Assembly: GCF_001612985.1 (NCBI RefSeq)
Contig: NZ_BDBM01000014.1
Span: 1 to 64,000, forward strand
Source of the DNA: Nocardia gamkensis NBRC 108242
Lineage (GTDB): Bacteria; Actinomycetota; Actinomycetes; Mycobacteriales; Mycobacteriaceae
Direction of reading: 5' to 3'
Length of the DNA: 64,000 nt
Of the stretch, positions 16,790 through 24,865 are shown in pieces. The notes beneath the pieces are model-generated. The model was not told where the DNA came from, ran no database searches, and was given only the letters and a program-made list of their open reading frames with translations. Every line of letters begins with the position of its first letter. The stretch's first letter is position 1. Made by a program: the position numbers and the translations under genes.

Positions 16790-17890
16790 ATGCCGATTCC
16801 CTCCGCCCGCGCACTCCGTTCCGGCGCCTCCGCGACGAACGGCGCCCCGGCACGGCCCGGCGTGGACCGGCCGCACCGGGTGTCGGTGGTCGTGCCGGTG
16901 TATCGGGGCGAGGACACGATCGCCGGTCTGGTCGCCGAACTGCACGATCTCACCCGCCCCGCCGAGACACCCGGCGGCACCACGTTCGCCGTCACCGAGA
17001 TCATTCTGGTGCACGACCACGGTCCCGACCGCTCCGATGTGGTCCTGCAGGAACTGCAACGGACCTATCCCACGGTGCGCGCCGTCTGGCTCAGCCGCAA
17101 TTTCGGTCAGGACGCCGCGACGATCGCCGGAATGTCCGTCGCGGCCGGTGACTGGATCGTCACCATGGACGAGGACGGCCAGCACGATCCCGGCTTCATC
17201 AGCACGTTCCTGGACACGGCCTTGGCGCAGCGAGCCGATCTGGTCTACTCCAAGCCGACCAACACCAGGCCGCACGGATTCCTGCGCAATCTGACCTCGC
17301 GCGGAGCCAAGCTGGTGCTCGCGACGCTGTTCGCCTTCCCGGATTCCACCCGGTTCGAAAGCTACCGGCTGATCCGCGGGGACATCGGCAGGCAGCTGGC
17401 CGAGGTCGCCTCCAACGGCGTCTACCTGGACGTCGCGCTGACCTGGGTGGTCGGCGCCGTCGCGCAGGCGCCGGTGACGTTGCGCGCCGAGGGCAGGGAG
17501 GAATCCGGCTACAACTACCGCCGCCTGTTCTCCTTGTTCTGGAAGATGGTGCTGTGCAGCGGGACCCGCGGGCTGCGGCTGGTCAGCATGCTCGGCGTCA
17601 CCCTGGCGCTGGCCGGTGGCGTGATGGCCGCGATCGTCGTGTTCGAAGCGCTGACCACCGACGGCTGGGCGCCCGAGGGCTGGGCCTCCACCATCGTGGT
17701 GTTGCTGCTGTGCTCCGGCGCTGTGCTGTTCTCCCTCGGGCTCATCGCCGAGTACTTGGGCGTCGCGTTGCACATCTTGGTGGGCAAACCGCTCTATCTC
17801 ACCGTCGAGACGCCGACACCGCGTCCGGCCGACACTTCGGAACCGACCGCGACCGCAGCCAGCAGGGGGACCGACCGGGTTGAGCACTGA
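16790..17890 (+). CDS. GtrB-like family 2 polyprenyl-phosphate glycosyltransferase
   Basis: The 366-residue enzyme has a GT2 domain (about residues 28-250) with VSVVVPVYRGEDTI at its start and the metal-binding TMDEDGQHDP near residue 125. Two C-terminal membrane spans follow (about 262-290 and 300-328). This architecture fits GtrB/ArnC/Dpm1 enzymes, which move a sugar from a nucleotide carrier to polyprenyl phosphate on the cytoplasmic face. With the GtrA proteins and the large membrane proteins nearby it forms the set needed for a Gtr-type glycan decoration. Its stop overlaps the start of the sugar aminotransferase. The ATG lacks a strong ribosome site, so the start could lie further inside. 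Confidence 0.88.
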   Translation: MPIPSARALRSGASATNGAPARPGVDRPHRVSVVVPVYRGEDTIAGLVAELHDLTRPAETPGGTTFAVTEIILVHDHGPDRSDVVLQELQRTYPTVRAVWLSRNFGQDAATIAGMSVAAGDWIVTMDEDGQHDPGFISTFLDTALAQRADLVYSKPTNTRPHGFLRNLTSRGAKLVLATLFAFPDSTRFESYRLIRGDIGRQLAEVASNGVYLDVALTWVVGAVAQAPVTLRAEGREESGYNYRRLFSLFWKMVLCSGTRGLRLVSMLGVTLALAGGVMAAIVVFEALTTDGWAPEGWASTIVVLLLCSGAVLFSLGLIAEYLGVALHILVGKPLYLTVETPTPRPADTSEPTATAASRGTDRVEH

Positions 17891-19019
17891 CCGCGTCATC
17901 TTCAGCCGCCCGTACCGGGCGCGCCGGGAATTAGCGAACCTGGAGGCCGTGCTCGCCTCCGATCACAGCCACGGCGACGGACAGTTCACCGCGTCGGCCA
18001 CCGCGAAGCTGAAGGCGATCACGGGCGCGCCGCACGCCCTGCTCACCACCTCCTGCACGTCCGCGCTGGAAATGGCGGGCCTGCTGCTGGAGTTGGGCCC
18101 CGACGACGAAGTGATCGTGCCCAGCTTCGCGTTCACCTCCACCGCCACCTCGATGGCGCTGCGCGGCGCGACCTGCGTTTTCGGCGACATCGATCCGGCC
18201 ACCGGCAACCTGGACCCGCAGTCGGTGGCCGCCCTGATCACCGAGCGGACGAAGGCCGTGGTGGTGATCCACTACGGTGGCGTCGCCGCCGATATGGCCG
18301 GCCTGCTCGACTTGGCCGGCGCGCACGGCTTCGCCGTCGTGGAGGACAACGCGCACGGGCTCGGCGGCACCTGGCGCGGCCGGAAACTGGGCACCATCGG
18401 CACGATGGGCACGCTCAGTTTCCACGACACCAAGAACGTGCACTGCGGCGAGGGCGGGGCGCTGCTGCTCACCGACGAGATCCTGATGGCGCGCGCCGAG
18501 ATCATCCGGGAGAAGGGCACCGACCGGGCCAGGTTCCTGCGCGGAGCCGTGGACAAGTACTCCTGGCAGGACATCGGCTCCAGCTACTTGCCGAGCGAGT
18601 TGAACGCGGCCGTGCTCGACGCGCAATTGGACGAGTTCGACACCATTCAGGCCGGACGGCACCGGGTATGGGACGCCTACGCCGCCGCCCTGCCGGATTG
18701 GGCCCGCCGCAACGACGTGCGCCTGATGTCCGTGCCCGCCGATCGCGAGCACACCGCCCACCTGTACTACTTGCGGACACCGACCGAGCGCCGTCGCGAC
18801 GACCTCATCGCGCATCTCGCCGCACACGGCATCTCCGCGCCGTTCCACTACATCCCGCTCGACTCCAGCCCGGCAGGCTTCAAGCTCGGCCGCACGCCGC
18901 GCGCGTGTGTGCGCAGCGCCGAGTTCTCCGGAACGGTCGTGCGCCTGCCGCTGTGGCCGGATCTGACCGACGCGCAGGTAGCCCGCGTCGTGGACGCGGT
19001 CACCGCCTTCACCGTGTGA
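17880..19019 (+). CDS. DegT/WecE-type sugar-nucleotide aminotransferase (probable dTDP-4-oxo-6-deoxyglucose transaminase)
   Basis: This 379-residue PLP enzyme of the DegT/DnrJ/EryC1 family most resembles WecE/RffA, which makes dTDP-4-amino-4,6-dideoxygalactose. The PLP lysine lies in SFHDTKNVHCGEGGALL (about residues 180-196), and LTTSCTSALEMAGLLL (55-70) and VVEDNAHGLGGTWRGRKLG (152-170) are family blocks. The likely start is TTG at 17880, overlapping the glycosyltransferase stop and preceded by an AGGGGG ribosome site. Coupled to a GtrB-like enzyme, it probably supplies the amino sugar that is put on the lipid carrier. The exact sugar is an inference; rmlA/rmlB-type genes for its precursor are not in the window. 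Confidence 0.85.
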   Translation: MSTDRVIFSRPYRARRELANLEAVLASDHSHGDGQFTASATAKLKAITGAPHALLTTSCTSALEMAGLLLELGPDDEVIVPSFAFTSTATSMALRGATCVFGDIDPATGNLDPQSVAALITERTKAVVVIHYGGVAADMAGLLDLAGAHGFAVVEDNAHGLGGTWRGRKLGTIGTMGTLSFHDTKNVHCGEGGALLLTDEILMARAEIIREKGTDRARFLRGAVDKYSWQDIGSSYLPSELNAAVLDAQLDEFDTIQAGRHRVWDAYAAALPDWARRNDVRLMSVPADREHTAHLYYLRTPTERRRDDLIAHLAAHGISAPFHYIPLDSSPAGFKLGRTPRACVRSAEFSGTVVRLPLWPDLTDAQVARVVDAVTAFTV

Positions 19020-19038
19020 GCGCGCCGGCCCGGCGCGC
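19020..19038. terminator. Bidirectional hairpin terminator
   Basis: A perfect GC-only inverted repeat (9-base arms around one central base) begins at the base after the aminotransferase stop codon. It lies 12 bases before the stop of the convergent methyltransferase gene, so it can end both transcripts. Confidence 0.7.
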
Positions 19039-19049
19039 GACATCCGGCC

Positions 19050-19655
19050 TCACGCGGTGAGGACGTAGAGCTTCTCCCTGCCGCCCGCGATCAGTGACTG
19101 CCGGGCGACCCGCGGCCGGTACGGCGTGAAGAACTCATCCAGCGTCCGCTCGGTGAAGCGATGCGCCTGCTCGCCGTCGCCCGCGTCGGTGAACCGCTTG
19201 CCGATCGTGGCGAGGAACGGATTGGCGCTGCTGGCCAGGTTGCGCACCGGCTCGGCGACGATCACCCGCTCGGTGGCCGCCGCGAGCATCCGATCGAGCA
19301 GGGGGCCCGGCTCGGGCAGAAAATGATAGAGGCTGGCCTGCATGACGACAAAATCGGCCGCGGGCAGCGGGTCACCGGAACGCAGGTTCCACACCCGCCC
19401 GCGCCCGCCCGCTTCGTTCACGCGTGCGACGAAGCGCTCGTTCAGATCGAGGCCGGTGTAGTCGACCGACTTGTGGCGCAGGTAGCGGGTGTAGAGCGTC
19501 GCGGGCCCGCAGCACAGATCGACCACGCTCGCACCGTCCGGGACGAGTTCCGCGATAGCGCGATACCGAGCCGCGTAATGCCTGCCGTACAACCCGCGCA
19601 TCAGGACCTCGTAGACGGTCCCGTTGCGGTAGATGAGGCTCGTTCTCACAGGCAC
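19050..19655 (-). CDS. Class I SAM-dependent methyltransferase
   Basis: This 201-residue protein has the Rossmann methyltransferase motif I as VVDLCCGPATLYTRYL (about residues 43-58), an acidic end to strand 2 in DYTGLDLNE, and DFVVMQASLYHFLPEP as motif IV/post-motif. The substrate is not evident. It converges on the sugar aminotransferase across a shared terminator, so it belongs to the envelope block by position only. The start is GTG. An enzyme methylating a lipid or sugar of the same pathway is possible but unproven. Confidence 0.8.
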   Translation of the reverse strand: MPVRTSLIYRNGTVYEVLMRGLYGRHYAARYRAIAELVPDGASVVDLCCGPATLYTRYLRHKSVDYTGLDLNERFVARVNEAGGRGRVWNLRSGDPLPAADFVVMQASLYHFLPEPGPLLDRMLAAATERVIVAEPVRNLASSANPFLATIGKRFTDAGDGEQAHRFTERTLDEFFTPYRPRVARQSLIAGGREKLYVLTA

Positions 19656-19705
19656 AAACTATGCCATCGGTCGGCGAATCCGGTGTTTCGGCAACAGGAA
19701 TCGCG

Positions 19706-22654
19706 TCAGCCGCCGAACAGGGTGCTCGCTCGGTCCTCGGTGAGGATCTCGTAGGCGTCCGAGGCGCGGTTGTACCACCAGGTGTCCGGTCCGGGCTCCG
19801 GCCGCTCGGCCGCCTGCACCGCACGGGCGGAGGGACGGAACGACGGACTGCGCGGGATGTCGTCCACCACGTAGACCAGATCGGGCCGCTGGTCCGGTTC
19901 CAACACCCGCAACGCCTCGGTGACGTCCTTCGGTTCCAGGCGGAAGCCTTCGCGCACGCTCACCGCGGCCACCGTGAGGCAGTGGTCGCCGACGTTGAGC
20001 CCGTAGGTGACCTCCATGTCGACGGCGGTGATGTCGTTGAGCACGTCGACGATCGGCTGACCGAAGACCGGTCCGCGCCGGGTGTGGATCACCGTGTCCG
20101 TGCGGTCGACCAGCCAGTAGTCGCCGTCGCCGTCGCGGCGGAACAGGTTCTCCGTCGGCATCCAGGAGTCGCCCGCCGTGAAGACCCCGCGCAGGCCGCC
20201 CGCGGAGATGTCGACGCCGTCGGACGCCTTGCCGATCAGCAGGCCCACCTCGTTGTCCGCGCAACGCCTGGCGAAGCCGGATCCGTCCACCAGGATGCGT
20301 TCGGTGAGCGGGTCGTAGGCGACCAGCTCCACCTTCGCGGTGCCGGGAACCGGCCTGCCCTTGCACCCGCGCTTCACTCCGGCCACGTTGGCCAGCACCA
20401 CGTCGCCCTCGATCGAGGCGTAGAACTCCAGCACGCGGGCCGGGTCGAACTGCTCGACGGTGCGCCGCCACAGCCCGGCGGGCATGCCGGAGCCGATGAA
20501 CAACCGGATCGGATGGCGGTGGCCGAGCGGGAACACCTCGGCATCGAGGATGTCGCGCAGCATGGTCCAGGTGTAGGTGACCACGGTGACGCCGTAGCGG
20601 TGCACCTCCTCGGCGAAGCGCTGCGGGTCCAGCGACCGGGCCAGCGCGATCCGGCTTCCGCCCGCGACCGCCCCGCCGAGGCTGACCAGCAGCCCGGACG
20701 AATGATGCAGCGGCGCGAGGCAGTACACCGTGTCCTTGCGATCGAGGTCGGCCGTGGTCGCGGTGCCGAACGCCGACAGCGCCCAGCGGTGGTTGCTGAT
20801 GTACTTCGTCTCCAGCCGCTCGCCGGTGCCGGTGACGAGCACGAACGCCAGCTCCCGCGCCAGGCCGGGATCGGGCCGGTACCACGCGGGCACCCGCACC
20901 CGCGCCGGATCGATCTGCTCGAGGTCGATCAAGCGGTCGCTCGTGGGCAGCGCCAGTTCCCTGGTGTCGCCACCGCCGAGCACCAGCACCCTTGCGCCGG
21001 TCTCGGCGGCCCGCCGCAGATTCTCCGGGTCGGCGATCAGGGTCTCCACGCCGGTCAGCTCGATCGCGCGGCTCAGTTCGCCGTTCGGGGCCAGCAGGAC
21101 CGCCACCGCGCCGAGACGCGACAGCGCCGCGACGGAGGCCAGCGCGCTGGGCCGGGTCTCCATCACCACGCCGACCCGCATGGCGGGGCGCACGCCGACC
21201 GAGATGAGGCCGCGCACGACGTTGTCGATGCGTTGGTTGACCGCCTCGTTGGTGTGCACACGGTCGTCGAACAGGAACAGGTCCCGCTGCGGCGCGCGCC
21301 GCGCCTGCTCGGTGAGCAACCGGCCGAGCGATACCCGGGTGTGCGGCTGGATCATGCCGAGGCGGGTCAGCCGGGGCAGTGCCCGCGCCGCTTCGCCTGC
21401 CAGTTCGATGGAACCGCGCACCGTGTTGTTCGCGATGCCCTCGAGCGCCTTGCCCACGCCGGTGCCCGCCTCCGCCAGCGACGCGGCGGTGTGCACCACC
21501 CTGGTCGCCGCCGACCGGGGGCGGTTGCTCGGTACGTGCTCGGCCATCGGCACGATCTCGGGGGGCAGCGGCTTGTCGCCGTTCATCCATCCGACCCACT
21601 GCCGCACCAGCGGCCAGGTGTGCTTGGTGGCCGTGCTCCCGGCCACCAGGCCGAAGTGTCCCGCGACCAGCGTCGCCTCGTAGACCTCCGCGTTCGGCGC
21701 GGCCCGCACGATGCCGCGCACCGCGGCGGGCTGTCCGATGTCGTCGACTTCGCCGACGAACGCCAGGATCGGGCATTTCAGCTCGGCCAGCGAGATCGGA
21801 TGATCGCGGATGACGAAACCGCCGAGCATCAGCCGGTTGTGCGCGACGAACTGCTTGAGCAGATCCGCCGCGGCCGGGCCCGCGTAACCGACCCAGCCGT
21901 CGCTGTTGAGGAAGCGGCGCTGGCGCTCCTTGGGCAGCAGCGCTTCACGGTCGTGCAATTGCCGGAGGAAATCGATTCTGGACTTGGCCGTTTTCACGGG
22001 GTCGAGCAGCTGGAAGCCGATCCGCACCATGGAATCGGTGATCGGCAGCCGGGTGACCACATGATCGGCCAGGAAGTCGGCGAGGTCGGAGACCATGCCG
22101 TAGGGCAGCCCGAACGGCATGCCCGCGACGATGTCGACCGGGCTGCCGAAGGTCACGATGCTGTCCACGCCCTTGCCGTACCGGTAGGCGGCGGTCTGGT
22201 AGGCGAACATGCCGCCCTGCGAGTAACCCATCAGGTGCACGCCGGAGCCGGTGGCCTCGTTGACGGTGTCGACGGCGCTGTTGACGGCCAGCACGTGATC
22301 GGCGAGGTCGCGCTGCCAGCCGCCCTCCTCGCTCGCGGGCGAGCCGAAGTCCACCACCCAGCAGTCGACTCCGCCGCGGTGCAGGATCCCGACCGCGCCG
22401 TCCTCGGCGTTCACATCCCAGATGTCGGCATTGACCATCAGCGGCGGCACCAGCAGTGCCACCGGCCGCCCCGGCGTCGTGTCGTCGGGGAAGTAATGGC
22501 GCAGCCGGTACATGCGTCTGCGTTCCACGACCTCGAACGGCGAGGACGCGACGTCATGGGTCAGCCCGCCGAAGCGGATGACCTCCAGGCCGTTCTGCGC
22601 GGTCGCCATCAACCGCTGCACCGAGCCCACCACAACATTCGCGTTCAACTTCAC
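19706..22654 (-). CDS. Fusion of alpha/beta hydrolase (lipase/PhaC-like) and acyl-CoA synthetase domain (Rv1683-like)
   Basis: The 982-residue protein joins an N-terminal alpha/beta hydrolase (about 1-370; nucleophile elbow GYSQGG, Ser145) to a C-terminal AMP-binding domain (about 440-960). It matches the domain order of M. tuberculosis Rv1683, annotated as a bifunctional lipase and long-chain acyl-CoA synthase linked to triacylglycerol metabolism. The adenylation half looks degenerate. The usual TSGTTG-PKG loop reads VTGTGERLETK, and the C-terminal catalytic-lysine motif reads RSPSFRPSARAV without the lysine. The hydrolase half is intact. The start is GTG with AGGAG six bases upstream. Confidence 0.88.
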   Translation of the reverse strand: MKLNANVVVGSVQRLMATAQNGLEVIRFGGLTHDVASSPFEVVERRRMYRLRHYFPDDTTPGRPVALLVPPLMVNADIWDVNAEDGAVGILHRGGVDCWVVDFGSPASEEGGWQRDLADHVLAVNSAVDTVNEATGSGVHLMGYSQGGMFAYQTAAYRYGKGVDSIVTFGSPVDIVAGMPFGLPYGMVSDLADFLADHVVTRLPITDSMVRIGFQLLDPVKTAKSRIDFLRQLHDREALLPKERQRRFLNSDGWVGYAGPAAADLLKQFVAHNRLMLGGFVIRDHPISLAELKCPILAFVGEVDDIGQPAAVRGIVRAAPNAEVYEATLVAGHFGLVAGSTATKHTWPLVRQWVGWMNGDKPLPPEIVPMAEHVPSNRPRSAATRVVHTAASLAEAGTGVGKALEGIANNTVRGSIELAGEAARALPRLTRLGMIQPHTRVSLGRLLTEQARRAPQRDLFLFDDRVHTNEAVNQRIDNVVRGLISVGVRPAMRVGVVMETRPSALASVAALSRLGAVAVLLAPNGELSRAIELTGVETLIADPENLRRAAETGARVLVLGGGDTRELALPTSDRLIDLEQIDPARVRVPAWYRPDPGLARELAFVLVTGTGERLETKYISNHRWALSAFGTATTADLDRKDTVYCLAPLHHSSGLLVSLGGAVAGGSRIALARSLDPQRFAEEVHRYGVTVVTYTWTMLRDILDAEVFPLGHRHPIRLFIGSGMPAGLWRRTVEQFDPARVLEFYASIEGDVVLANVAGVKRGCKGRPVPGTAKVELVAYDPLTERILVDGSGFARRCADNEVGLLIGKASDGVDISAGGLRGVFTAGDSWMPTENLFRRDGDGDYWLVDRTDTVIHTRRGPVFGQPIVDVLNDITAVDMEVTYGLNVGDHCLTVAAVSVREGFRLEPKDVTEALRVLEPDQRPDLVYVVDDIPRSPSFRPSARAVQAAERPEPGPDTWWYNRASDAYEILTEDRASTLFGG

Positions 22655-23453
22655 CGTCGCTCCTGGCCTACCCTAGAACGTGACCCGCATCACACACCGC
22701 GAGGTGTTCAGACGAGCTTCCCATACCACCTGTCCATTATGTGTCCGCTGTGACACGTCGCATGCCAGGTTGCCACGGTCGGCTCCCCCTCGGCATTCCC
22801 CCCTCGACCCCGAGCACACCCCCGCGGACGCTCGAGCCGCCGGGAACCACCGCCCGGCGCAACCGTGCGCGCCGCCCCGGCCGACTCCCGCGTACCGGAT
22901 AGGGGTCGATGTCCGTTCGGGACGTGATCACCTACCCGGCTCGACGGAGGAGCGACACTACACGCCCGGCTTCGGCCGAACGTCTCATCGCTTTCCGGCG
23001 GCCGGACGCGACGTCCTCGGCCGCTACCCCGGCGCGGCTCCGATGGATCGCCCGGGCTCTCGGACCGATCGGCATGAGCGCGGGACGACCGCCGGGCGGG
23101 GAGACCAGGAGACCGCTCCACAAGGCAGCTAATTCTTCGCTACTAGAACGCAATTGCGGGATCCACGACGCCACCCGCCGTTACCGGAATCGACCGCGTG
23201 TCGTGACCATCCGCGGGCCACCGGGGCGATCTTCGAAATTTTCCTGTGCACAGCCGCTTTCGGCGTCTACCATCGAACTCGTCTGGAACGCCGTGGCGCG
23301 TAGGCAATTTCGTTCGATGAGCTCTCCGCGGGCATGCCCGCTGCTGTTTGATGTGAACACCCAGCGACTCTGAACTATCGACGACTTCTCGATTTCCCCT
23401 GCCCCAAAACCCGTCACCATGTCTCGGTGGCCGTCTCGAGGTGAGGACCACGC
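22655..23453. other. 799-bp intergenic region between the Rv1683-like gene and the encapsulin operon
   Basis: No convincing gene is present; the short open frames here lack family features. It must hold divergent promoters. On the minus strand CATAAT (22741 to 22736) lies next to a GTGTC-N6-GACAC dyad (22741-22756), a possible regulated promoter for the hydrolase/synthetase gene. GTGATCAC (22924-22931) is an 8-bp palindrome. The right third is less GC-rich than its surroundings and contains the candidate operon promoter near 23348. GAGGTGAGGA just before 23454 is a strong ribosome site. Confidence 0.6.
23348..23376 (+). promoter_or_regulatory. Candidate promoter of the encapsulin-terpene operon
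   Basis: TTGATG (23348-23353), a 17-base spacer and TGAACT (23371-23376) lie about 78 bases before the encapsulin start. The -35 box is good and the -10 box is weak, so this is a modest prediction. Confidence 0.35.
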
Positions 23454-24860
23454 ATGACCATAGAAATGCCAGTCCAAACGGAAAACAACGTGCGCAAGAG
23501 CCTGAGTACCAGCACGGCCGGCCTGCTCGCGCACACCACCAAATCCGAACCGCAGATGCAGGGCATCAGCTCGCGGTGGCTCACGCGCGCGCTGCCATGG
23601 ACGCAGGTCAACGGCGGGGTGTACCGCGTGAACCGCCGCCTCACCCATACGGTGGGCAATGGTGAGGTGGAATTCGTCATCGACGGGTCCACCGCTCGGG
23701 TCATTCCCCTGGAATTGCAAGAGCTTCCGGCACTGCGCGGCTTCGGCGACGAGGACGTGCTGCGCGGCCTCGCAGACCGTTTCGAACAGCGTGATCTCGA
23801 ACCGGGCACTGTAGTAGCGGAATTCGGAAATCCGATGGATCAGGTTCTGCTGATCGTGCACGGCAAATTGAGCAAGATCGGGTCGGGTGAGTACGGCGAG
23901 CAGACGAAGCTCGGAATCCTGGGTGGCGGCGACTTCTTCGGCGATACGATACTCACCGAGCCATCGGCGATCTGGCCGGTCACGATCAAGACGGTCACGC
24001 CGACGACCATGCTGGTCCTCCCGCGGCGATCGCTGACCGAGTTCATCGACAGCGCTCCGGCACTGCGCGAGCAACTCTCCCGCGTCGCCTCCGCGCCCAC
24101 GCGTCCGCAGAACCACAAAGGCGAGGCGGACATCGAGGTCGCCTCGGGTCACTCCGGCGAGCCGCTGCTGGAAGGCACGTTCGTCGACTACGACGCCTCC
24201 CCGCGCCAGTACGAACTCAGCCTCGCGCAGAGCGTGCTGCGGGTGCACACCCGCGTCGCCGATCTGTTCAACGACCCGATGAACCAGGTCGAGCAGCAGC
24301 TGCGCCTGACCATCGAAGCGCTCTACGAACGGCGCGAATACGACCTGGTCAACAACCCCGACTTCGGCCTGCTGCACAACTGCGACCTGAAACAGCGCAT
24401 CTACGCCGAGTCCGGCGCGCCCACCCCGGACGACATGGACGAACTGCTCAGCATGCGGCGCAGCACGAAATTTTTCCTGGCCCATCCGAAGGCGATCGCC
24501 GCGTTCGGACGCGAATGCACCAAGCGGGGGCTCTACCCCGACCCGGTCGAGGTGGACGGGCACCGCGTTCCGGCATGGCGGGGCGTGCCGATCTTCCCCT
24601 GCGGCAAGATCCCGATCAGCGACACCCAGACCACGTCGATCCTGGCCATGCGCACCGGCGAGAAGGACCAGGGCGTCATCGGCCTGCACCAGACCGGGAT
24701 CCCGGACGAATACGAGCCGAGCCTCAACGTGCGCTTCAAGGGCATCGATGACCAGTCGATCATCTCCTACCTGGTCAGCTGCTATTACTCGGCCGCCGTC
24801 CTGGTACCGGATGCCCTCGGCGTGCTCGGCAACGTCCTGGTCGCCCGGCAGGCCGACTGA
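23454..24860 (+). CDS. Family 2B encapsulin shell protein with inserted cNMP-binding-like domain (EshA/MMP type)
   Basis: The 468-residue protein is an HK97-fold shell subunit of the Family 2B type. An N-terminal arm (1-90) is followed by a cyclic-nucleotide-binding-like domain (about 95-210), then the main shell domains (240-468) with family blocks [31 protein letters not shown] and [24 protein letters not shown]. Such proteins self-assemble into nanocompartments. The phosphate-binding cassette ([20 protein letters not shown], 161-180) has Trp174 where cNMP binders usually have arginine, so ligand binding is doubtful. A strong GAGGTGAGGA ribosome site precedes the ATG. Only five bases separate it from the terpene synthase, its expected cargo. 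Confidence 0.92.
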   Translation: MTIEMPVQTENNVRKSLSTSTAGLLAHTTKSEPQMQGISSRWLTRALPWTQVNGGVYRVNRRLTHTVGNGEVEFVIDGSTARVIPLELQELPALRGFGDEDVLRGLADRFEQRDLEPGTVVAEFGNPMDQVLLIVHGKLSKIGSGEYGEQTKLGILGGGDFFGDTILTEPSAIWPVTIKTVTPTTMLVLPRRSLTEFIDSAPALREQLSRVASAPTRPQNHKGEADIEVASGHSGEPLLEGTFVDYDASPRQYELSLAQSVLRVHTRVADLFNDPMNQVEQQLRLTIEALYERREYDLVNNPDFGLLHNCDLKQRIYAESGAPTPDDMDELLSMRRSTKFFLAHPKAIAAFGRECTKRGLYPDPVEVDGHRVPAWRGVPIFPCGKIPISDTQTTSILAMRTGEKDQGVIGLHQTGIPDEYEPSLNVRFKGIDDQSIISYLVSCYYSAAVLVPDALGVLGNVLVARQAD

Positions 24861-24865
24861 CCGGG

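Noticed and set aside
13689-16790. Very long plus-strand open frame opposite the envelope membrane proteins
   Set aside because: It is Arg/His/Gly-rich without family features and is antisense to two well-supported genes; long antisense frames are usual at this GC content. The same applies to 19661-22753 and 52032-54896.
22680-23373. Two short plus-strand open frames in the 799-bp intergenic region
   Set aside because: Composition is Arg/Pro-rich with no ribosome site or recognisable motif, and they overlap each other in different frames.
23454-24860. HK97-fold shell gene as evidence of a prophage
   Set aside because: No terminase, portal, protease, tail or integrase gene is nearby, and the neighbours are terpene enzymes; it is an encapsulin.
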